Source of the DNA: Thiobacillus sp.
Lineage (GTDB): Bacteria; Pseudomonadota; Gammaproteobacteria; Burkholderiales; Thiobacillaceae
NCBI GenBank assembly: GCA_030680405.1
Contig: JAUXVT010000012.1
Coordinates: 30,104 to 94,103 of the forward strand
DNA length: 64,000 bases
Direction of reading: 5' to 3'
The translations under genes were made by a program, and so were the position numbers. The notes below the pieces were generated by a model that searched no databases, was not told where the DNA came from, and saw nothing but the letters and a program-made list of their open reading frames with translations. How positions within the stretch are numbered: the first letter of the stretch is position 1; the number at the start of each line of letters is the position of its first letter. Below, one piece after another: positions 27,734 through 36,976 of the stretch.

Positions 27734-28998
27734 TCCTGTGCTCCTTCAACAGGCGGCAGGCTGCCGCCGGACAATGCCTCCAGTCGCGCCAACGCCAGCG
27801 CAAGCCGGTATTCCACCTGCTTGCGGCGCAGCTGCGCCATCTGAGTTTCGGCCATGCTAGCGCCCAGATTGGTTTTCAGTTCGCGCTCGTATTCGGCGCG
27901 CGCGCGCTCCAGCGCCCAGTCACGGTATTCGATCTGCTTGTCGGCGGCGGCACGGCTGCTGCCGCGCAGCCATTCGATTTCCTGCAGGGTGACGAGCAGG
28001 GTGTCCGAGAGGTCGAGCTTGAGCTTTTCCAACTCGGCGGCACTGCGTTCCTTTTGCGCCAGTTCGCGTGCAATCCGCGCATCCACACGCCCGCCCTGAT
28101 AGAGGGGAATGTTGAACACGAAGCCGGCACTGAGCTCATCACGGGTGGTCGATTCACGGCTATAGCCCCCGCCGATCACTTCAGCATCCAGCGTCGGGTT
28201 GCGCTCCGCCCGCACCGTGGCAAACCGCGCATCCGACGCCGCGATCTGCGCCTGCAGCACCAGCACCCGCGGGTTCTTCGCCATCACCCAGGACAGCAGG
28301 AATTCGTATTCGGGCACCGGCCGGGCATTGTCCTTGAGGGCCGGCTCAGCCAGCTCGGTGGGCAGCTTGCCGGGGCGATTAATCGCATGGGCAAGTTTCT
28401 GCCGCGTGCTGCGAATTCGCTGCAGGCTGGCGTTGCGACGCTCGCGGACGTCCTGGAAATCGGCTTCCAGCTTCAGCACCTCGGGCTGGCTGATCTGGCC
28501 CACTTCGAATCTGGTTTTTGCGTTGTCCCAGGACACATAGGCCACTGCCATGAATTCGTTGTCGGCGGCGTACTGCATGTCGGCCAGCAGCACGTCGAAG
28601 TAGCGCACCATGATATCGATGCGGCGCAGGTTCTCGACATTAAAGAGCGCCGCCTGGCGGGCAACGATCTCCTGGTCCGCCGCGGCAATGGCCTGGCTGC
28701 TGCGGCCGAAATCGAGCAGCGGCTTGCGCGCGACGATGCGGCCGATATTGTCGGGTTTCCAGTCACCGTCCGGGCGCCGTCCAGTGCGCAGGCTGCCGTC
28801 CAGAAACAGGCTGAAATCCTGCCGGCTCGCCGCCTGTTCGCGATCAGCGCGCGCCAGCGCCAGCTCGCTCTCCGCCACGCGGCGGTCGGGATGGGCAGCG
28901 GTCACAGCCGCCAGCGCCTCGTCCAGCGTGAGCCGTTCCGCCACCGCTGCGGTGGACAGCGCGCACGCCAGCAGCGCGCCCCAAGCGACGCGCTTCAT
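27730..28998 (-). CDS. TolC family outer-membrane efflux protein
   Basis: A 422-aa outer-membrane factor: signal peptide (STAAVAE), then two internally similar halves of long helices and strands (LTLDEALAAVTAAHPDRRVAESELALARADREQAASR, later ARIARELAQKERSAAELEKLKLDLSDTLLVTLQEIEWLRG). The true start is ATG 28998; the frame is open further upstream but that part lies within the thioredoxin gene. Both ends overlap neighbours by four bases (ATGA), so thioredoxin, TolC and adaptor are translated as one unit. Confidence 0.9.
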   Translation of the reverse strand: MKRVAWGALLACALSTAAVAERLTLDEALAAVTAAHPDRRVAESELALARADREQAASRQDFSLFLDGSLRTGRRPDGDWKPDNIGRIVARKPLLDFGRSSQAIAAADQEIVARQAALFNVENLRRIDIMVRYFDVLLADMQYAADNEFMAVAYVSWDNAKTRFEVGQISQPEVLKLEADFQDVRERRNASLQRIRSTRQKLAHAINRPGKLPTELAEPALKDNARPVPEYEFLLSWVMAKNPRVLVLQAQIAASDARFATVRAERNPTLDAEVIGGGYSRESTTRDELSAGFVFNIPLYQGGRVDARIARELAQKERSAAELEKLKLDLSDTLLVTLQEIEWLRGSSRAAADKQIEYRDWALERARAEYERELKTNLGASMAETQMAQLRRKQVEYRLALALARLEALSGGSLPPVEGAQE

Positions 28999-29501
28999 TT
29001 GCCTTGCTTGTACTTGGTGAAGGGCTGGGTCGCGTAGGCGCCCTCGGCCACATACTGGCCAAGCAGCAGGAATTCGGCCTTGTCCCTGGTGGGACCGGTA
29101 TGGCGCGCGACCAGTTTGCCGTCGAGGTCGAAGAACAGCAGCGTCGGCGTGGCACGCACACGGTGGGTGAAGGCAAAGGCCTTTTCGGTGATGGGCTTGC
29201 CCTGGAAATCGGTCATCTGCGTGTCGCCGTTGACGTCGATCGAATACAGCAGAAACTGCGCGCGATAGGCATCCTGCACCTCGGACTGGTTGAGGATGGT
29301 GGTCTTCATGCGCTCGCAGAACGGGCAGTCGTCCATCTCGAAAAATAGGAAGATGCCTCTCTTGCCCTGCTTTTTGGCCTCCTGCAGATCGGCCCGCAGG
29401 TCGCCGAAACTGGGCTGGAAGAAATGGTTGACCGGATCGCGCGTTTCTGCCCAGGCGGGTGCGGCAAATAACAGAAAGAACGCGATAAGCAGTTGGCGCA
29501 T
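28995..29501 (-). CDS. Periplasmic thioredoxin-like protein (SoxW-like)
   Basis: A 168-aa exported thioredoxin-fold protein. A signal peptide ends at APAWAET. The active site is CPFC (C59, C62) in FFEMDDCPFCERMKTTIL, and the cis-proline lies in VRATPTLLFFD. The CPFC motif and the insertion before the cis-proline resemble the SoxW group, which keeps periplasmic sulfur-oxidation or cytochrome-maturation proteins reduced. No sox genes are in the window, so the partner is unknown. It heads the TolC/adaptor unit with a four-base overlap. Confidence 0.85.
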   Translation of the reverse strand: MRQLLIAFFLLFAAPAWAETRDPVNHFFQPSFGDLRADLQEAKKQGKRGIFLFFEMDDCPFCERMKTTILNQSEVQDAYRAQFLLYSIDVNGDTQMTDFQGKPITEKAFAFTHRVRATPTLLFFDLDGKLVARHTGPTRDKAEFLLLGQYVAEGAYATQPFTKYKQGK

Positions 29502-29527
29502 GGGGTCTCCTCGTATTGCAGACGGAA

Positions 29528-30022
29528 TTATTTTTTCGGGCGAGCCGGCTTGCTGGCAATGTAGCTTTCCACCTCCGCGCGGGTAATCAAGCCCACTTGC
29601 TGCGCGACCATTTTACCCTCCGGGTTATACAGGTAGGTGGTCGGCAAGCCCTGCGCCGGCCCGATCTGATTCACGATCTGGGTGGTGCCCAGCACGATGG
29701 GGTATTCGACCAGCAGGCCCTCGGCAAAATCGGTCACCTGCTTGGCATTGCGGTAATCCATGGCCACGCCGATGACGACGAGATTGTTTTTCTTGTTTTC
29801 GTGCAGCGCGATCAGATCGGGAATTTCCTCCAGGCAGGGCGGGCACCAGGTTGCCCAGTAATTCACCAGCACCCATTTACCCTTGTAGCCGGCCAGCGTG
29901 TGCGTCTTGCCGTTGGTATCGGTCAGCTTGAAATCCGCCGCCTGCACCCACGACGCCGCCAGCGCCAACAGCAGGCCGGCCAGCCACATCGGATAAAATT
30001 GTTTTTTTTGTAACGTCTGCAT
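29528..30022 (-). CDS. TlpA-like thiol-disulfide oxidoreductase
   Basis: A 164-aa membrane-anchored or exported thioredoxin of the TlpA/ResA type. The N-terminal hydrophobic segment (PMWLAGLLLALAASWVQAA) is a signal peptide or anchor. The active site is WATWCPPC (C60, C63) and the cis-proline region reads GLPTTYLYNPEGK. These proteins usually reduce apocytochrome c or other periplasmic disulfides. I chose ATG 30022; upstream ATGs at 30034 and 30037 overlap the divergent lyase start. It lies 26 bases upstream of the SoxW-like gene on the same strand. Confidence 0.88.
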   Translation of the reverse strand: MQTLQKKQFYPMWLAGLLLALAASWVQAADFKLTDTNGKTHTLAGYKGKWVLVNYWATWCPPCLEEIPDLIALHENKKNNLVVIGVAMDYRNAKQVTDFAEGLLVEYPIVLGTTQIVNQIGPAQGLPTTYLYNPEGKMVAQQVGLITRAEVESYIASKPARPKK

Positions 30023-30035
30023 TGGTTTTCCCATC

Positions 30036-31436
30036 ATGAATGAATTCCGCATCGAGAAAGACTCGCTCGGCGAGGTACAGGTTCCCCGGGATGCCTGGTA
30101 TGGCGCGCAAACCGCGCGCGCCGTGGCCAATTTTCCCATTTCGGGACGTCGCCCGGATAAGGATTTCGTACTAGCCCACGTGCGGATCAAGCTCGCCGCC
30201 GCGCGCGCCAATTGCCAGGCCGGCTGGCTGTTGGAGCAGAAGCGCGACTCCATCGTCGCCGCCTGCGACAAGATTCTCGCGGGCGAGTATAGCGACGAAT
30301 TCGTGGTCGACCGCTTCCAGGCTGGCGCCGGCACCAGCCACAACATGAACAGCAACGAAGTCATCGCCAACCTCGCCAATGTGGCGCTGGGGGGTGAAAA
30401 AGGCGCGTACACGCCGGTCAACCCCAACGACGATGTCAACATGGGGCAGTCGACCAACGACACGATTCCGACCGCAATCCGCCTCGCCGTGCTCGCCAAG
30501 CTGCCGCGCCTGACCGCGGCCGTGCATGCAATGGCGGCAGAGTTTTCGCGCCTGGCCGAGCGCGAAAAGGATACGGTCAAGAGCGGCCGCACCCATTTGC
30601 AGGACGCGGTGCCAACCACGCTGGGGCAGGAATTTGCCGGCTACGCGTGGACACTCACTCGCTGCGCCGCGGCGCTCGACGCGGTGCGCCCGGCGCTGTG
30701 CGAAACCGGGCTGGGCGGTTCCGCCGCCGGCACCGGGCTCAACACCTCGCCCGATTACCCGGCGCGCGCGGCGGCCGAACTGGCGAAGCTCACCGGCGAG
30801 CCGATCCGCGTCGGCCAGCTGGTCGCACAGATGCAGTCGATGAATGATCTGGCGCGCCTGTCGGGCGAAATCCGCAACCTGGCGCTCGAGCTCACCCGCA
30901 TCTCCAACGACTTGCGCCTGCTCGCCTCCGGCCCGCGCACCGGGCTGGGCGAAATCCAGCTGCCGCCGGTGCAGCCGGGATCGAGCATCATGCCTGGCAA
31001 GGTCAATCCGGTGATGTTCGAAATGCTCAACCAGGTGTGCTTCCAGGTGATGGGGCAGGACGCCGCCGTATCCTACATGGTGCAGGCCGGGCAGATGGAG
31101 CTGAACGTGATGATGCCGGCGCTTGGTTCCGCGCTGTTCGACGCGATGGACTGGCTGACCAACGCAATGAACGCCGCCACCGAAAAGAACCTCAAGGGCC
31201 TCGTCGTCAACCGCGAACGCTGCGCCTTTTTCATCCACCAGAGCGTGGCGCTCGCCACCCTGCTCAACACGCAGATCGGCTACATGCAGGCCGCCGAAGT
31301 GGCCAAGGAGTCGGAAAAATCCGGCCGCCCGGTGCGCGACATCGTCGCCGAACGCGGGCTGATGAGCGCGACTGACTTCGATGCGCTGGTGCTCGCCGCC
31401 GCGCACGGTGTTGGCAGTAGCGGCGGCGCAGGTTAA
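30036..31436 (+). CDS. aspA: Aspartate ammonia-lyase / class II fumarase family
   Basis: A 466-aa member of the fumarase/aspartase superfamily with the signature GSSIMPGKVNP. Substrate-distinguishing regions favour aspartase: RIEKDSLGEVQVPRDAWYGAQTARAVANFPISG at the start, QAGAGTSHNMNSNEV and GRTHLQDAVPTTLGQEF. Aspartase interconverts aspartate and fumarate plus ammonia; class II fumarase hydrates fumarate. The QSTNDTIPTA motif is shared. Superfamily assignment is certain; aspartase versus fumarase is my reading of motifs. Its ATG overlaps the region just upstream of the divergent TlpA-like gene. Confidence 0.82.
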   Translation: MNEFRIEKDSLGEVQVPRDAWYGAQTARAVANFPISGRRPDKDFVLAHVRIKLAAARANCQAGWLLEQKRDSIVAACDKILAGEYSDEFVVDRFQAGAGTSHNMNSNEVIANLANVALGGEKGAYTPVNPNDDVNMGQSTNDTIPTAIRLAVLAKLPRLTAAVHAMAAEFSRLAEREKDTVKSGRTHLQDAVPTTLGQEFAGYAWTLTRCAAALDAVRPALCETGLGGSAAGTGLNTSPDYPARAAAELAKLTGEPIRVGQLVAQMQSMNDLARLSGEIRNLALELTRISNDLRLLASGPRTGLGEIQLPPVQPGSSIMPGKVNPVMFEMLNQVCFQVMGQDAAVSYMVQAGQMELNVMMPALGSALFDAMDWLTNAMNAATEKNLKGLVVNRERCAFFIHQSVALATLLNTQIGYMQAAEVAKESEKSGRPVRDIVAERGLMSATDFDALVLAAAHGVGSSGGAG

Positions 31437-31484
31437 GCCCGGACTGGTGGGATAATCCCGTCTTTTTCCTGACACCCACACACC

Positions 31485-32399
31485 ATGGCGATCCAGTGGT
31501 TCCCCGGTCACATGACCACCGCGCGCAAGAAAGCCGCGGAAACGATGGCGCTGATCGACGTGGTGGTCGAGGTGCTCGACGCCCGCCTGCCGGAAGCCGG
31601 CAGCAACCCGATGATTCACGAGCTGCGCACGCATCGCCAGCGCGCCTGCCTCAAGCTGCTGAACAAGGCCGACCTGGCCGATCCTGAGGCCACCCGCGCC
31701 TGGCTGGACTATTACAACAAGCAGCCCGGCGTAATGGCGGTGGCGATATCCGCCAAGAAACCGGCCGACGTGGCGAAGCTGCCGGCGCTGGCGCAAAAGC
31801 TGGCGCCGCACCGCAACGACACCTTCAAGCCGCTGCGACTGATGATCATGGGCATCCCCAACGTCGGCAAGTCCACCCTGCTGAATGCGCTGGTCAAGCG
31901 CCGCGTGGCGGCGGTGGGTGACGAGCCGGCGGTGACAAAGTCGCAGCAGCGCATCAACCTCTCGCCGCGCCTGACGCTGGTCGACACGCCGGGGATGACC
32001 TGGCCGAAAATCGAGCACGACTCCGACGGCTTCATGCTGGCAGCCAGCCACGCGATCGGCCGCAATGCGGTGATCGACGAGGAGGTGGCGGTGTTTCTGG
32101 CGGGCATCCTGCTCGAGCGCTACCCGGCCCTGCTGAAGGCGCGTTACGGTTTTTCGCTCGACGGACTCGACGCTCCAGGCGTGCTGGATGCGGTGGCAAA
32201 AAAACGTGGCTGTGTTTTGAAAGGACGCGGCGGTGAACTCGATCTGGAAAAGGCCGCCATGATCCTGCTGACCGATTACCGTACCGGCACGCTCGGGCGC
32301 ATCAGCCTGGAAACCCCGGCGTCGCGGCAGGCTATGCTGGCGGCCGCGTCGAACAAGCCCAAAAAATCGGCCGACCCAAAACCCGACGCAGCCGAGTGA
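31485..32399 (+). CDS. ylqF: YlqF/RbgA-type ribosome-assembly GTPase
   Basis: A circularly permuted GTPase involved in late 50S assembly. The 304-aa protein shows the permuted order: G4 LNKAD near residue 60, then G1 GIPNVGKST around 125, and G3 DTPG near 170 (LVDTPGMTWPK). The N-terminal WFPGHMTTARKK is the family hallmark. The C-terminal helical domain ends in a Lys/Pro/Asp tail. Its stop codon directly abuts the stop codon of the convergent pgl gene, with no intervening base. Confidence 0.95.
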   Translation: MAIQWFPGHMTTARKKAAETMALIDVVVEVLDARLPEAGSNPMIHELRTHRQRACLKLLNKADLADPEATRAWLDYYNKQPGVMAVAISAKKPADVAKLPALAQKLAPHRNDTFKPLRLMIMGIPNVGKSTLLNALVKRRVAAVGDEPAVTKSQQRINLSPRLTLVDTPGMTWPKIEHDSDGFMLAASHAIGRNAVIDEEVAVFLAGILLERYPALLKARYGFSLDGLDAPGVLDAVAKKRGCVLKGRGGELDLEKAAMILLTDYRTGTLGRISLETPASRQAMLAAASNKPKKSADPKPDAAE

Positions 32400-33095
32400 T
32401 CATTCATCCGCCGGCCAGGCTGCGGCGTCCAGCCAGGCCGCGGTTTCCTGCCTGCCCTGCACGAGCGACACCGGCAGCGCAGCGCCGCTTTTCCAGCGCA
32501 GCAGTGCTTCGCGCTTGCCAACACCAGTGATCACGAACCATACGCGCCGACTGCGGTTCAGCCGCGCCACCGACAGACTCACCCGTTCGGGCGGCGACTT
32601 CGGTACAGCGTGGACCGCCAACACATCCGCGCTATCCGGCGCGCTGCCCCAGTCGTGGCCAGGAAAGAGGCTGGCGGTATGGCCATCCTCGCCCATGCCG
32701 AGCAAGACCACATCGAAATCCGCCACGTCTTTCAGCCAGCCTGCATAGCGCGCAGCGGCCTCAATCACGCCAAGCTCGGCCGGGATCGGGCGACGGTTTT
32801 CGGGCGGAATGCGCGAAGCCGAAAGCCAGGCCGCTTCGACCATAACGCTGTTGCGCTCGGGATGGTCCGCCGGCAGACAGCGCTCGTCGCCATACCAGAC
32901 ACGCCAGCGCGCATCGCCCGCGTTCCTGTCAGCCAGCGCGCGGTACAGGGCAAGCGGCGTGCTGCCGCCTGCCAGCACCAGATGAAACACGCCACGCGCC
33001 GCGATGGCAGCCTCGGCTTCGGCACATAGCGCATTGGCCAGGCATGCCGCCAACACGTCGGTGTCGGCAAACACCCGCCATTCGGGCAGCGTCAT
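32400..33095 (-). CDS. pgl: 6-phosphogluconolactonase
   Basis: Hydrolyses 6-phosphogluconolactone in the oxidative pentose-phosphate pathway. The 231-aa DevB-type protein has FHLVLAGGSTPLALYRAL, WRVWYGDERCLPADHPERNS and LLGMGEDGHTASLFPG, the family motifs around the active site. It overlaps the zwf stop by four bases (ATGA) and so is coupled to zwf. Together with zwf and gnd it gives the complete oxidative branch in one operon. Confidence 0.96.
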   Translation of the reverse strand: MTLPEWRVFADTDVLAACLANALCAEAEAAIAARGVFHLVLAGGSTPLALYRALADRNAGDARWRVWYGDERCLPADHPERNSVMVEAAWLSASRIPPENRRPIPAELGVIEAAARYAGWLKDVADFDVVLLGMGEDGHTASLFPGHDWGSAPDSADVLAVHAVPKSPPERVSLSVARLNRSRRVWFVITGVGKREALLRWKSGAALPVSLVQGRQETAAWLDAAAWPADE

Positions 33096-34582
33096 AACTC
33101 GTTGCGCCAGATCTGGTCATCGCTGTCGAACAGACGATTGGCATCAGCCGGCCCCCAACTGCCGGCGGCGTAGGTCGGGATGTATTCGCGCTCGACCGCC
33201 CAGTGCTTGAGAATCGGATCGACCACCCGCCACGCCCATTCGATTTCGTCAAAGCGCAGGAACAGCGAGCGGTCGCCTTCGATGACGTCGAGCAGCAGGG
33301 TTTCGTAAGCGTCAAGCGTCTGCTCGTCGGTCTTCAGAAAACTCGCATTCATCTGCATCAGCCGCGTATCCATGTCGAGCCCGGGTTGCTTGACGTGGAT
33401 TTCCATGCGCATCGATTCGTCAGGCTGGATGGAGAGCAGTATCCAGTTGGGATCGATCGTCTCGAGCGGGGTTTCGCGAAACAGCTGCTGCGGCGGATGG
33501 CGAAAGCGGATCGCGATCATCGAGGTTTGGTGCGGCATGCGCTTGCCGGTGCGCAGATAAAATGGCACCCCGCGCCAGCGCCAGTTGTCGATGTAAAACT
33601 TGGCGGCGACGAAGGTTTCGGTGATGGAATTCGACTCGACGTTTTCTTCCTGCTGGTAGCCCGGAACAGGTTTGCCATCGATCGTGCCTCGTCCGTATTG
33701 CGCACGAATCGCATGGGCGTGCACTGCACGCTTGGCGATCGGACGGATCGAGCGCAACACCTTCACCTTTTCGTCTTGCAGCGCATCGGCTTCGAGCGCG
33801 GCAGGCGGCTCCATCGCGACGACGGTAAGCAACTGCATCAGGTGGTTTTGCAGCATGTCGCGCAGCGCACCGGCACGATCGTAGTAATCGGCACGATTCT
33901 CGATGCCGATCGACTCGGCCACGGTGATCTGCACATGGTCGATGAAGTTGCGGTTCCACAAGGGCTCGATCAGCGTGTTGGCGAAACGGAAGACGAGCAG
34001 GTTCTGCACCGTCTCCTTGCCAAGAAAGTGATCGATGCGGTAAACCTGCTCCTCGTCGAAATGCTGGTGCAGCAGGCGATTGAGCATCTGTGCCGATTCG
34101 AGATCTTCGCCAAAAGGCTTTTCGATCACTACGCGGTTTAAGCCGCGCGGCTTGTTGAGTCCGGCGGCTTCGAGGTTCTGGATCACCGCGCCGAATTCCG
34201 CCGGCTTGATTGCGAGATAGAACACCGCACTTGAACACGCCGATTCGGGCGGCAGCCGCTCGGCCAGCGCGCGGTAGGACGCGATGTCGTTGAGATCGCC
34301 CTTGTGATAGCTGAAGCGCGCGATGAAGCGTTCGAACACCGGCGTGTCGAGTGGGCCTTTGACCTTGCCCTTGAGCGCCTCGCGCATGTGTTCGCGCCAG
34401 ATTTCTGTCGTCCAGTCACGCCGTGAAAACGCGATGATCGTGAGCGATTCCGCCAGCCGCGCGGCGGCCTCCAGGTGATACAGCGCAGGCAGGAGCTTGT
34501 TGGACGCGAGGTTGCCGGTCGCACCGAAAATCACGAACGAACACGGCAGATTTTCGGCTGAAGTATTTTTGCCCAGGTTCAT
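33092..34582 (-). CDS. zwf: Glucose-6-phosphate 1-dehydrogenase
   Basis: Oxidises glucose-6-phosphate with NAD(P)+. The 496-aa protein has the N-terminal nucleotide motif FVIFGATGNLASNKLLPALYHL, the active-site RIDHFLGKETVQNLLVFRFAN and the VVIEKPFGEDL segment. ATG 34582 is one base after the gnd stop. It is the middle gene of gnd-zwf-pgl. Confidence 0.98.
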   Translation of the reverse strand: MNLGKNTSAENLPCSFVIFGATGNLASNKLLPALYHLEAAARLAESLTIIAFSRRDWTTEIWREHMREALKGKVKGPLDTPVFERFIARFSYHKGDLNDIASYRALAERLPPESACSSAVFYLAIKPAEFGAVIQNLEAAGLNKPRGLNRVVIEKPFGEDLESAQMLNRLLHQHFDEEQVYRIDHFLGKETVQNLLVFRFANTLIEPLWNRNFIDHVQITVAESIGIENRADYYDRAGALRDMLQNHLMQLLTVVAMEPPAALEADALQDEKVKVLRSIRPIAKRAVHAHAIRAQYGRGTIDGKPVPGYQQEENVESNSITETFVAAKFYIDNWRWRGVPFYLRTGKRMPHQTSMIAIRFRHPPQQLFRETPLETIDPNWILLSIQPDESMRMEIHVKQPGLDMDTRLMQMNASFLKTDEQTLDAYETLLLDVIEGDRSLFLRFDEIEWAWRVVDPILKHWAVEREYIPTYAAGSWGPADANRLFDSDDQIWRNEL

Positions 34583-34583
34583 C

Positions 34584-35492
34584 TCAGCCCTCCTTCACGG
34601 CATGACCGCCGAATCCCTGACGCATTTTTGCCAGCATTTTACTGGCGTAATCGCTCTTGCCCTGGCTGGCAAAGCGCATCATCAGGGACAGCGACATGAC
34701 CGGCGCGGGGATTCCCTGCTCGATCGCCTCAAGCGCGGTCCAGCGGCCTTCGCCGGAGTCGCCGACATAAGGCAGAACGCTCTCGAGCATCTGATCCTGC
34801 GCCAGAAAATCCGCCGACAAATCCAGCAGCCAGGATTGCACCACGCTGCCGTGGCGCCACAGCTCGGCAATGTCGCCGAGATTCAGCTCGAACCCCGGCT
34901 TGTTTTTCATCAGCGCAAAGCCTTCGGCCAGCGCCTGCATCATGCCGTACTCGATGCCGTTATGAACCATCTTGACGAAATGCCCGGAGCCGACCGAGCC
35001 GCAATGCAGCCAGCCGCGGTCCGCAGCGGGTGCGAGTTTTTCCATATAAGGCTTGAGCCGTGTCGCTGCCGCTTCGCTCGCACCGAACATCATGCAATAG
35101 CCGTTTTCCAGCCCCCACACGCCGCCGGACACCCCGGCGTCGGAAAACTCGATCTGGCGTTCGGCCAGCCAGGCGGTGCGGCGCTGCACATCCTTGTAGA
35201 AGGAGTTGCCTCCATCCACGATCAGATCACCCGGCGCCAGCATCGGTCGCAAGGCTTGCAACGTCGCTTCCGTTGCGTCGCCGGCAGGCAGCATCAGCCA
35301 CACGATGCGCGGCGTGGCGAGTGCATCGACCAGGGCTTGCAGGCTGTCACAGGCGAGATGGCCCGTTTCTTCAGCCAGGCTTTGCGTCACATCAAAACTG
35401 CGGTTGAACAGCGCAATCTGCGCGCCCTTGCGCGCCAGACGCCGCGCCATATTGCCGCCCATGCGACCGAGTCCGACGATACCGAATTCCAT
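34584..35492 (-). CDS. gnd: 6-phosphogluconate dehydrogenase, short (YqeC-like) type
   Basis: Oxidative decarboxylation of 6-phosphogluconate to ribulose-5-phosphate. The protein from ATG 35492 is 302 aa, the short class found with zwf in many bacteria, not the about 470-aa E. coli type. The Rossmann motif is [49 protein letters not shown]-type loop and [24 protein letters not shown] contain the catalytic lysine. Cofactor preference of this short class varies and cannot be read here. Confidence 0.95.
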   Translation of the reverse strand: [302 protein letters not shown]

Positions 35493-35620
35493 GCTTGACT
35501 CCTTTAAGGTGAATGCCTGTATGGCGCAGCAATCGTGCCAGCCGTGAATGCATGATAAAAGACACGAATGACATGCGAGTTGCGCAAGACGTGCTCCCTG
35601 TCGGTGCGCGATGCACCCAA

Positions 35621-36256
35621 TCAGGCCAGCAAACCCGGGAACAGCTTGACCAGACCGCTCGCGATCATCTCGATTGAAATCGCCGCGATGATCAAGCCCA
35701 TCAAGCGCGTGACGACGTGTATCCCGGTTTTGCCCAGCCGTCGCGCAATCATCGGCGCGGCACGAAACGCCAGCCACACCGACAAGGCCACCAACGCCAG
35801 CGGGATCAACAGCATGCTTTGGTGCCACACGTTGCCCTGCGCCACGCCTGCCGCCACGATCACATGGGTGATCGCGCCCGGTCCGGCCAGCAGCGGCACT
35901 CCCAGCGGCACCACGCCGACGGAATCCCGCTCTTCCGCCTCCACCGCCTCGTCCTGCGTCTGCCGCTGCGGGCTGACGTGCGCCTCCACCATCGACAAGG
36001 CCAGCAACAGCAGCAGCAGGCCACCCGCCACCGAGAAGGCTGCGAGGCGAATGCCGAAAAACATGAGCAGGGGCTCGCCCGCAAAGGTGAACAGCGTCAG
36101 CACGCCGAGCACCGTCAATGCCGCAATCCGCGCTGCCGCACGGCTCTGCGCAAGCGTGTAGCCCTGGGTGGCCAGAAGGAAAATCGGGATGACGCCAACC
36201 GGGTCGACGATAGCAAACAGCGCGAATGCGGATTTGACGAGGGCGAGGATGTCCAT
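35621..36256 (-). CDS. MarC family membrane protein
   Basis: A 211-aa integral membrane protein with six predicted helices (FALFAIVDPVGVIPIFLL, ALTVLGVLTLFTFAG, FSVAGGLLLLLLALSMV, PLLAGPGAITHVIVAAGV, SMLLIPLALVALSVWLAF and IIAAISIEMIASGLVKLF). NPxG-like DPVGV and GPGAI segments are typical of the MarC family. Despite the name, no role in multiple resistance is established. ATG 36256 was chosen over a longer frame that overlaps trmB. It is not part of the zwf operon, being 128 bases upstream of gnd. Confidence 0.9.
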   Translation of the reverse strand: MDILALVKSAFALFAIVDPVGVIPIFLLATQGYTLAQSRAAARIAALTVLGVLTLFTFAGEPLLMFFGIRLAAFSVAGGLLLLLLALSMVEAHVSPQRQTQDEAVEAEERDSVGVVPLGVPLLAGPGAITHVIVAAGVAQGNVWHQSMLLIPLALVALSVWLAFRAAPMIARRLGKTGIHVVTRLMGLIIAAISIEMIASGLVKLFPGLLA

Positions 36257-36288
36257 GCCTGCATCATAGCCGCGAGGGCAGCGAATTT

Positions 36289-36972
36289 TTAAGCCCGGCG
36301 GAACACCAGATCCCACACCCCATGTCCCAGACGGATGCCGCGCTGCTCGAACTTGGAGAGCGGGCGGGTGTCGGGGCGCGGTGCGTAGTCCGCCACGGTA
36401 TTTGCCAGCAGTGGCTCGGCGCAGAGCACTGCGAGCATCTGCTCGGCGTAGTCCTGCCAGTCGGTGGCCAGATGAATGTAGCCGCCGGGCTGGAGGCGAC
36501 TGGCCAGCAGGCTCACCAGCGGCGGCTGGATCAGGCGGCGCTTGTGGTGGCGCTTCTTGTGCCAGGGATCGGGGAAAAAGATGTGGATGCCGGCGAGGCT
36601 GGCCGGCGCCAGCATGTGGGTCAGCACTTCGACCGCGTCGTGCTGGATGACGCGTACATTGGTGAGGCCGCGCTCGCCGACCTGCTTCAGCAGCGCGCCC
36701 ACCCCGGGCGTATGGACTTCGACACCGAGGTAGTCATTTTCCGGGTGGGCGGCGGCAATCTCGGCCAGCCCCTCGCCCATGCCGAAGCCGATTTCCAGAA
36801 TGCGCGGCGCGGCGCGGCCGAAGACGGCATCGAGGTCGAGTAATTCGGACTGGTACGGCAGCATGAACTGCGGACCGATTTCGGCCAGCGCACGCGCCTG
36901 GCCGGAGCCGACGCGCCCGGCGCGCAGCACATAGGAACGGATGCGCGGATGCGCGCCGGAATCTGTTGTCAC
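36289..36972 (-). CDS. trmB: tRNA (guanine-N7)-methyltransferase
   Basis: Methylates G46 of tRNAs using S-adenosylmethionine. The 227-aa protein has motif [21 protein letters not shown], the [12 protein letters not shown] acidic motif and the family signature [18 protein letters not shown]. The start is GTG 36972, four bases after the thiG stop, so it is probably the distal gene of thiS-thiG-trmB, an order common in Betaproteobacteria. Confidence 0.97.
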   Translation of the reverse strand: MTTDSGAHPRIRSYVLRAGRVGSGQARALAEIGPQFMLPYQSELLDLDAVFGRAAPRILEIGFGMGEGLAEIAAAHPENDYLGVEVHTPGVGALLKQVGERGLTNVRVIQHDAVEVLTHMLAPASLAGIHIFFPDPWHKKRHHKRRLIQPPLVSLLASRLQPGGYIHLATDWQDYAEQMLAVLCAEPLLANTVADYAPRPDTRPLSKFEQRGIRLGHGVWDLVFRRA

Positions 36973-36976
36973 TGCT

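Noticed and set aside
29528..30619. Longer N-terminus for the TlpA-like protein (363 aa)
   Set aside because: The extra part is antisense to the lyase gene; the signal-like segment begins after ATG 30022.
30171..32051. 626-aa minus-strand frame opposite aspA and ylqF
   Set aside because: Shadow spanning two well-supported plus-strand genes; no ribosome site or recognisable domain.
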